DNA from: Mytilus edulis
Taxonomy: Eukaryota; Mollusca; Bivalvia; Mytilida; Mytilidae
Length of the DNA stretch: 64,000 bases
Assembly (NCBI RefSeq): GCF_963676685.1
Contig: NC_092350.1
Coordinates: 3,151,486-3,215,485, forward strand
Direction: 5' to 3'
Shown: piece after piece, positions 57,841-64,000 of the stretch
Layout of the letters: each line of letters begins with the position of its first letter
How positions within the stretch are numbered: position 1 is the stretch's first letter
Translations under genes and position numbers: made by a program
The notes under the pieces: generated by a model
Seen by the model: only the letters and a program-made list of their open reading frames with translations
The model's database searches: none
What the model was told of the DNA's origin: nothing

Positions 57841-58152
57841 TTTTTTTTCAATTGGTGTAGTTTTCGGCCTTAATCTTGGAAAGTGTAATAGATACAAATG
57901 AAAGATAAAACTTTTTAAAAAAACAATGATCAACAAGACATGACTAAAATTGTCAGTTTACTCTTTATAGAGGTATTGTCCGTTTATGGTGATCAACAAA
58001 TTGCTTTTGTAGAAGATGCAGGTGCGCGACACGTGCACAGGCTCTTGATAAATTATGGTTTGTGTGTATATGACCGATGATATCAAAATGAATTCAATTG
58101 AAGACGGTAGGTTATATATTTATAAATGTTAATAAATCCCTGTTTTTTGTAG

Positions 58153-60081
58153 ATGTTACGGCAAATGGTATTCAATAATTTTATCCAGTTTAAAGATTTT
58201 CAAAGCTTATCATTCAAAGATAGTCCACACTTTTTCATTGGTGCCAATTCTTCTGGAAAATCTAGTACATTCGAAATACTTCGAAGATGCATGTCAACTG
58301 ATATCAACTCTACAATGTCATCATCCTATGACGAGGCTAAAAATGCCTACGCATTTTGTCAATTCGAAATCCCTCGGTCTAACAATTTAGACATCTTTAA
58401 AAACATATCTACCATATGTTCAGGCGTTGTTAAGAGAACAAATAAGACCTTCTTAAAAATTGTCTGGCTAAGAAATAGCATGCTGCCCACATCATCACTG
58501 GTTCAGGTCATTTATTACATCATCGATGAAAATGGCAAATTTACAGTAAAAAAGCAAAAGGTAGTTAATGATTATAAATCGATTGGAGAAGAAAAATTAA
58601 GTACAACAATGGACAAACTTGTGTCCACTACAATAGAAAGAGACCAGGAGAATTCACAACGTAACATGATTAACAAACTTAAGAATGATCTCCTTGAAAT
58701 TATTCTTGACTCGGTAGACAAAATGTCACCTATAACAGATGAGGAACTGAAAGCGAATTGGACATCGAATGTCGATGATTTCAAAAAGAAGTTAGAAAAT
58801 ATGAAATTCATTAAATATTTAGAATCAACATACGTTGCGACAATGCCTATGCGAGCAATTGGTACATTACAATGGACTAGAAGTACAAAAATTGATAAAA
58901 AAGAAAAGAACTATCAAGAAGCGTGTGAAAGAGCCGAAATTATAAATGAACTCAGAACATCAGATGAGGTTGATCAACCGAAAGCGGAACGTATATTTAA
59001 ATTTCTCACTGGTCCATTTAAATATGAATTTTATACGGATCCACAAAAGCCAGGACAAATATTAGTAAAAGAAACGAATTCAGCTGAATTTCCTCTTCTG
59101 AAGACACCAGAAGGTGTTTTCGAAGCTAAACAGTTCTCACTGCTGATGGCACATAAAGTTTTCCACACAATTTGCCTTGAAGAACCCGACCGATGCATGC
59201 ATCCACAGATGGTAGAGAGGATGCGAGATATCTTTCAAAGAGAGAGTTTACATGAGAACAAAATGGTGATTGTAGTATCTCACAATCCTTTCCTGATCAA
59301 CAGCATTACTGCAGAAAAAACTCATGTATTCTTCCGAAAAGTTGAACAAATGTCAACTAAGGTTGCCTGTGATATCCGGGCAATCGACGACATAAACAGG
59401 CACATAACAGATGTTGATAATCTTAAGAAATTAATTTTTGCTGCCAAAGTACTGTGTTTGGAAGGAATAACAGATAAAATTATAATCGAAGGCCTTTTTG
59501 AACATCACTTTAAATATTCTGATGACGATGACAATGTTAAAAATTACATCCACAGCCATCAACTGGTAGTCCTTGGTTCTAAAACATTCGATTCTAAAGT
59601 TATGAAGTTTTGTGAACAGACCAGTTTGCCGGCAAAATGGATGTTTGATCGTGACAAATACATTATATTAGACAAAACCAAAAAAAAGATAGCGAGATTT
59701 GACACAAGCATAGATCCTAATGGAAACTACTCACAATTTAAAGATAACGCGATAGAAGAATTTTTACAAGAACAAGATGGATTCCAGAAATTGTCTGAAG
59801 AATTATACAACAAAGGATGTTTTTTTTGGAAATCGGGGAATTTGGAAGACACCATCATATATTCTTTAAATCCAGCCCAACAGAAGGAAATATTTAGTAT
59901 GACAGCACCAGATCTCACCGGAAAGACAACTGAAGAAGCAATTAAAGCGACACAGACATTTAAGGAGAAAATCAAAAATAGAATATCTCATATTGAAAGA
60001 GACAAATTAAGAGTCTTGACAACTTATATTTTTCAATCGAGCGAAGTTAAACGACTCTTTGATTTTTTGCGAAGGAGATAA
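58153..60081 (+). CDS. OLD-family ATPase/Toprim protein, copy 2 (intact, 642 aa)
   Basis: A single long coding exon. ATG follows the acceptor TTTTTTGTAG, so a spliced leader exon is expected upstream. Seen: N-terminal LRQMVFNNFIQFKDF strand, as in SMC/ABC-type ATPases; Walker A GANSSGKS (residues 30-37); QFSLLMAHK then TICLEEPDRCMHP (339-351) with the Walker B acids E343/E344 and D346; switch His in VVSHNPFLI (H377). A Toprim domain follows: CLEGITDK with Glu437 and Asp441, VVLGSKTFDSKV, MFDRDKY with D499 and D501 (DxD), and GNLEDTI (562-568). This is the full order of OLD-family nucleases (ATPase then Toprim). Bacterial relatives (OLD, Gabija GajA) cleave DNA under nucleotide control and act in phage defence. 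Coding capacity starts at the ATG and no in-frame fusion is seen. Copy 1 lies 19 kb upstream in the same orientation and is broken. Two poly(A) signals follow within 180 bp. Function in an animal is inference: a nuclease in innate immunity or genome maintenance, with bacterial or viral ancestry possible. Confidence 0.88.
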   Translation: MLRQMVFNNFIQFKDFQSLSFKDSPHFFIGANSSGKSSTFEILRRCMSTDINSTMSSSYDEAKNAYAFCQFEIPRSNNLDIFKNISTICSGVVKRTNKTFLKIVWLRNSMLPTSSLVQVIYYIIDENGKFTVKKQKVVNDYKSIGEEKLSTTMDKLVSTTIERDQENSQRNMINKLKNDLLEIILDSVDKMSPITDEELKANWTSNVDDFKKKLENMKFIKYLESTYVATMPMRAIGTLQWTRSTKIDKKEKNYQEACERAEIINELRTSDEVDQPKAERIFKFLTGPFKYEFYTDPQKPGQILVKETNSAEFPLLKTPEGVFEAKQFSLLMAHKVFHTICLEEPDRCMHPQMVERMRDIFQRESLHENKMVIVVSHNPFLINSITAEKTHVFFRKVEQMSTKVACDIRAIDDINRHITDVDNLKKLIFAAKVLCLEGITDKIIIEGLFEHHFKYSDDDDNVKNYIHSHQLVVLGSKTFDSKVMKFCEQTSLPAKWMFDRDKYIILDKTKKKIARFDTSIDPNGNYSQFKDNAIEEFLQEQDGFQKLSEELYNKGCFFWKSGNLEDTIIYSLNPAQQKEIFSMTAPDLTGKTTEEAIKATQTFKEKIKNRISHIERDKLRVLTTYIFQSSEVKRLFDFLRRR

Positions 60082-60210
60082 ATGATGCTTGAAAACGTAC
60101 CTCTTTAAATCACCGAAAATGTTGAAGGTTTCTTGAAGTAAATCATTTGACAAAATGTAGACATATTTTTGTTCACAATGGACACGAGCAAGGCAGATTA
60201 TAATTATGTC

Positions 60211-60259
60211 AATAAAAATCAATAATTTATATACAAGATAAATGTATTGTAGAAATAAA
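60211..60259 (+). terminator. Poly(A) signals of OLD-like copy 2
   Basis: AATAAA at 60211-60216 and 60254-60259, 130 and 173 bp after the stop codon. Their closeness to the end of the frame supports a genuine eukaryotic transcription unit. Confidence 0.55.
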
Positions 60260-60512
60260 ACAGCATGTTTTTTATTAAATTATGTTTACTCTATCATTCT
60301 TCATCTTTATGTTTCATGAACCAGTTAATGTATTAAATCATTAATAACTTATCGTATATCAACAACTGCAAAATGGACTAATGTAATAAAAATACTAAAA
60401 GTGCTCGAAATAAGACCTTGTATTAAAACTTATGTACATACTAGGGACTTTGTGTTGTACGTGAAGGGGAGTGGAACATTTGAGATGAGATGTTCTGTAA
60501 ATGTATTAGCAT

Positions 60513-62845
60513 TAGTAGGGTGCTCAGTATCGAAAAAAGGCGTCTATTTAACGAGTTAAAATTAACGGATAACACACGGCTATATGTATATGCAAACTAT
60601 TGGAAAATCATTATATCTTCCAATCATGAATGTCGTCGTAAGCTCCCGTGGTCACGTTTTTCAAACTTTTGCGATTTTTTAGGGTACCCAAAGATACCTC
60701 ATCATACAGGCCATCTTCAAAATGAAAAATAAGATTATTGCTGTCTGTGTTATTTGTTCAAATAATACTTATCATTTATAGCTTAAAAAATAAATTTATC
60801 ATATAACGAAAACTGAAAAGATTTTTATAATTTAAGTATAAGTATTTCATGATTTTAGTAAGACTATTTGTTTAGCTGAAATTTACCATATTATGAACGA
60901 AAGAAAAGTTAGAGCGTGTTACTTTCAAGGGATTTTTACTCTGATTACATAAATAAGACATGGTTCATATGTGTGCCAAATATCTTTCGTGTAATGTTAA
61001 TCGGTGAGAAGAAAATAGCAATTTAAAACACAAATTTAGTGATATTTTTGCGTTGATTCAAACACGCCTTTTCTCGTGCCGTTAATCATTTTGTAACTTA
61101 CACTATCAGGTCATTAACTAGAATTATTGTCACTAACTTCATTTTTTTTTTGCTTGTTGTATGGTCGATTTGTGTATTTTGAATAGTCCAGTTAGATTGA
61201 AGATCGTTGTTTTGTAATTGGAAATATTCTTTTGTGGGTTTTTATAACTTTAATTGGTTTTTTTAATTGATAGTTTGTTATAATTGTAATATACAAATCA
61301 AATCCTTCTGTCACGTTTCAGTCCCGGAATATGGCACACATTCACGACCCTGTTAAACTATGCCCACCAAGCCCTAATCGACGTAGGAATGAACTACAAT
61401 GGTATGAGTGCGTTAAATGTCAGGGTTCTTCTACTGAATTGCTTATTAATATGCAAGGAATTATCACAAACAAAAGCTTTATCGAGGCTATGGCAGCACG
61501 GAAAGATTTTAGTTTATTGCATGATGCTTCAGACATAGACCATCTTCGTACTGATGATTACAAAATGTTGTACCACCATTCTTGCTATAAATCTTACACT
61601 AACAGACACAACTGGAGTTATTTCAAAGCTGAATCAAGTTCTTGTTCATCTGTAAAGGTGTTTCAGGTAATATATAAAAGGTCGTCAAATTCCTGCCTGG
61701 AAAAAGGTTCTTTTGGTCAGTGGGAACCAGCAGGCCTTAATCAGATTTCTTTGCCAATCGATTTTTCAGCGTCATGGTAGTTACTGTGATACATGAGGAA
61801 GTCATATTCTAGATAGCACTTCCAAGGACCCTTTATCAGCTCAGAAGGAGTATTCAGGTTTTAAGAATTATTTCGTACGTCCAATGAAGTAGATACTCGT
61901 ATGATGTTACATGCTATTCATGTAAAATAAGATTTCGGTGTGAAAGGAATCAAAGGTAGGATAATAATAAAGTCACAAGATACTGACGTTCTGATCTTAT
62001 GCGTTCATTACTTCCCCTCCATGCAGCATACGCATGACCTATGGTTTCAGAAGTCTCGGGTTTGCCATCTGTAACTTTCTACCAGCCGCATATACTGTAA
62101 CACGATGCGATACATCGTAATCGGCCCTGGTTGGGATCGGTAGGCGGACTTTTTTTTTTTAACTTGAAGGACAACCCAGATGATTTCACCAATTGTCAAA
62201 ACTTTCTTATTGTGACATCGATTTACAATTCAGATCACCGTAACTTCTGGTAAAATATGACTTCTTGGTCAAGCTATACACAGAGCTTTATATTCAACCA
62301 AGTTCGACGTTAATTTCGAAACAAATCATTTATATATACTCTTTTAGTTTTACACCCAATAACAGAAATTTTATATTTACCTAGAACTTGACGAATACCT
62401 TACTATCAAAAGACGTGAAAAACACATTTTGTTTTCGACAAATTATTTAATTAAAGATCTAAAAACATCTTAACAGCTGTTTGGAAATTTCAAATTTGCA
62501 CTCTACTTGCAAAAAAGTTAATCTAAAGTCAATGTTGGCGATAGAAATAATAAAATAAGTTTTAAATGTAGATACACGCGATATTTTTCTATAAACTACT
62601 TGTTTTTATTTTGCTCCAAACGCATATAAGTAGGAAAAACAAGCTATTTAAATGTGACTGTGCATTTTTCTTGAATTTTTGCTTTGACCTTTGACCCTGA
62701 TTTAAAAAAAACGTGGCCACGGCAGACAACGACGACAAGGCTATTTCGATGAGGCTTGTTCTTCTTTTACCAATGATATAAAATATAGCCGTGTGTTATT
62801 CCGTTAAGGCAAATCAATCAAATTTGTTGACTGGGCACCCTACTA
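60513..62845 (+). mobile_element. 2.3 kb DNA transposon remnant, TIR TAGTAGGGTGC, TSD CAT
   Basis: The left end TAGTAGGGTGCTCAGT is mirrored by ACTGGGCACCCTACTA at the right. Similarity extends discontinuously through AACGGATAACACACGGCTAT versus ATAGCCGTGTGTTATTCCGTT, and CCGTGGTCACGTTTTT versus AAAAACGTGGCCACGG, in all about 200 bp. CAT borders both ends (60510-60512 and 62846-62848). The interior carries the decayed ORF at 61331-62130, so this was probably an autonomous element. The superfamily is not recognised. Confidence 0.75.
61331..62130 (+). pseudogene. Decayed ORF of the TAGTAGGGTGC element
   Basis: The intact part (61331-61780, 149 codons) follows an acceptor-like CACGTTTCAG. It has a possible zinc site: two Cys in ECVKCQ, then LYHHSCYKSYTNRH with His and Cys. 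After it, frames are broken, but a conserved-looking block is readable near 61900-62090: MMLHAIH, IKSQDTDVLIL, VHYFPSMQHTHDLWFQ, CNTMRYIV. The DTDVLIL motif resembles the acidic core of PIN/FEN-type nucleases. Similar blocks occur, from memory, in unannotated mobile-element proteins of cnidarians and molluscs. Catalytic type unproven. Confidence 0.6.
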
Positions 62846-62849
62846 CATA

Positions 62850-63520
62850 GAAGTATATACTTGTGTGTGGGTAGTGCATCCCATTGAATAAGCGTACACA
62901 GAAAATGTTAGAATGAAAGGATTAACATGCATTGTTGGAGCGGAAAATTGTTTATATATAAACTTGGAGGTTTCGCTGGTTTGACTGTTCGATAGGTTTA
63001 GAATAGCTGATTGAAATGCCACAGTTCAATTATAGTTGATGAGTTTCTCTCAGTTTTTGTTTGTGACCCTGATTTGTTTTCGCTTAATCGATTTATGACT
63101 ATTGAACAATGGTATACCACTGTTGCCTTTATTTAATTGGCAATTTTGAAAAAAGGTTTCTAAATATTGCGCGTAGTCTTTTCTCCTGTAGGGTGTGCCT
63201 AATTAAGGTGTTAATCATTTCTGTTACACTACTTATATTATGATATCTGTTGCAGACATATATGAATTATCGTCTTGGAAATATTTTAAATTTTCAAGTC
63301 TGTTCAACTAATTAAAGGTCAAAAACTGTATACCTATTTTCTTTCTTGTGTCGAACTTTTAAATGGCATTGTCCGTTTCTTTTTGACTTTGAGTTTGATT
63401 ATATATTTGTATCTTTCGTTATTCTTTTGTGACCGATATGGTTGACTCTTGGTGTGTCTGTTTAGTTTAAATTCATTAAATCTTAGCGATTTGTTTTTGT
63501 AAGCTATGATGTCCCCTGTA
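62850..63520. other. Stretch without a supportable gene
   Basis: AT-rich sequence with no recognised exon, repeat or RNA gene. Confidence 0.5.
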
Positions 63521-64000
63521 TATTTTTACAGTTAAGTCGGCCTCATATCTTGACTTACATCTAGAAATTGACAATGAGGGTCGGTTGAAAACAAAACTTT
63601 ACGACAAAAGAGATGATTTCAGCTTTCCAATTGTGAATTTTCCATTTCTAAGTAGCAACATTCCAGCAGCACCTGCATACGGGGTATATATCTCCCAATT
63701 GATACGATATTTCCGTGCTTGCATTTCCTATCATGATTTTCTTGATAGAGGGTTGCTGCTCACAAGGAAGCTATTAAACCAAGAGTTCCAAATGGTGAAG
63801 TTGAAATCATCCCTTCGTAAATTTTACGGACGTCATCACGAGTTGGTTGACCGTTATGGAATAACCGTATCACAAATGATATCGGATATGTTCCTTACGT
63901 CGTAACTACAATCCCCTTCCCTTTCCTGAATGTGACCTACCGAATTAGACTATTTACCGGATTTGTTATCACATAAGCAACACGACGGATGCCGCATGTG
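63520..64000 (+). pseudogene. Penelope-type reverse transcriptase, 3' fragment running off the window
   Basis: An acceptor-like TATTTTTACAG (63531) precedes ASYLDLHLEIDNEGRL, then LYDKRDDFSFPIVNFPFLSS, YGVYISQLIRYFRAC and LKSSLRKFYGRHHELVDRYG, with a stop at 63903-63905. This is the C-terminal part of the same RT type as the minus-strand relic (compare KRDDFSFPIVNYPFLDGD there), but from a different lineage. The catalytic core is absent upstream, so the copy is 5'-truncated. Its 3' tail (CAACACGACGGATGCCGCAT) continues past 64000. Confidence 0.75.

Overview
The window is eukaryotic, AT-rich, intron-containing and repeat-dense. The gene content and the style of dispersed repeats point to a bivalve mollusc, most likely a mussel of the Mytilus type. 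That placement is inference from remembered repeat motifs, not from a search. No bacterial operons, rRNA genes or CRISPR arrays are present.

Layout. (1) 3.76-8.9 kb: a complete five-coding-exon BAX-like BCL-2 family gene on the minus strand (194 codons), with a probable untranslated first exon near 8.8 kb. (2) 9-25.5 kb: a transposon graveyard. It holds a palindromic CCGTACGCGTACGG element, a tRNA-derived SINE, a 2.5 kb DNA transposon with TAGTT target duplication and a nested CGCGAAA island, a non-LTR retrotransposon whose 3' UTR is split by a 2.4 kb element with 54-bp CACAGTG inverted ends, a 0.79 kb tandem repeat, and a fold-back element with 295-bp arms that itself carries a nested transposon. 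(3) 25.6-35.5 kb: a complete eleven-exon NUP35/NUP53 nucleoporin gene on the plus strand (339 codons). It starts 116 bp after the fold-back element and carries several repeats in its introns. One of these is an 8-bp-TSD element with an internal coding minisatellite. (4) 37.8-60.3 kb: two paralogous genes for an OLD-type protein (ABC-class ATPase followed by a Toprim nuclease domain). The first (39.2-41.0 kb) is broken in its nuclease half; the second (58.15-60.08 kb) is an intact 642-codon reading frame. Both coding exons open directly after a splice acceptor. Between them lie a dead Tc1 element, an array of diverged ~1-3 kb related segments, many copies of a hammerhead-ribozyme-like repeat, and a Penelope-type reverse transcriptase relic on the minus strand. 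(5) 60.5-62.8 kb: a DNA transposon remnant with inverted ends, CAT target duplication and a decayed multi-part ORF. (6) 63.5 kb to the end: the 3' part of a second Penelope-type reverse transcriptase, running out of the window.

The most interesting content is the animal OLD-like ATPase/Toprim family. In bacteria this architecture is used in phage defence (OLD, Gabija GajA). Here it sits as a duplicated, intron-bearing eukaryotic gene. The second theme is the hammerhead-like repeats and the reverse transcriptase beside them, which together resemble a retrozyme/Penelope system.
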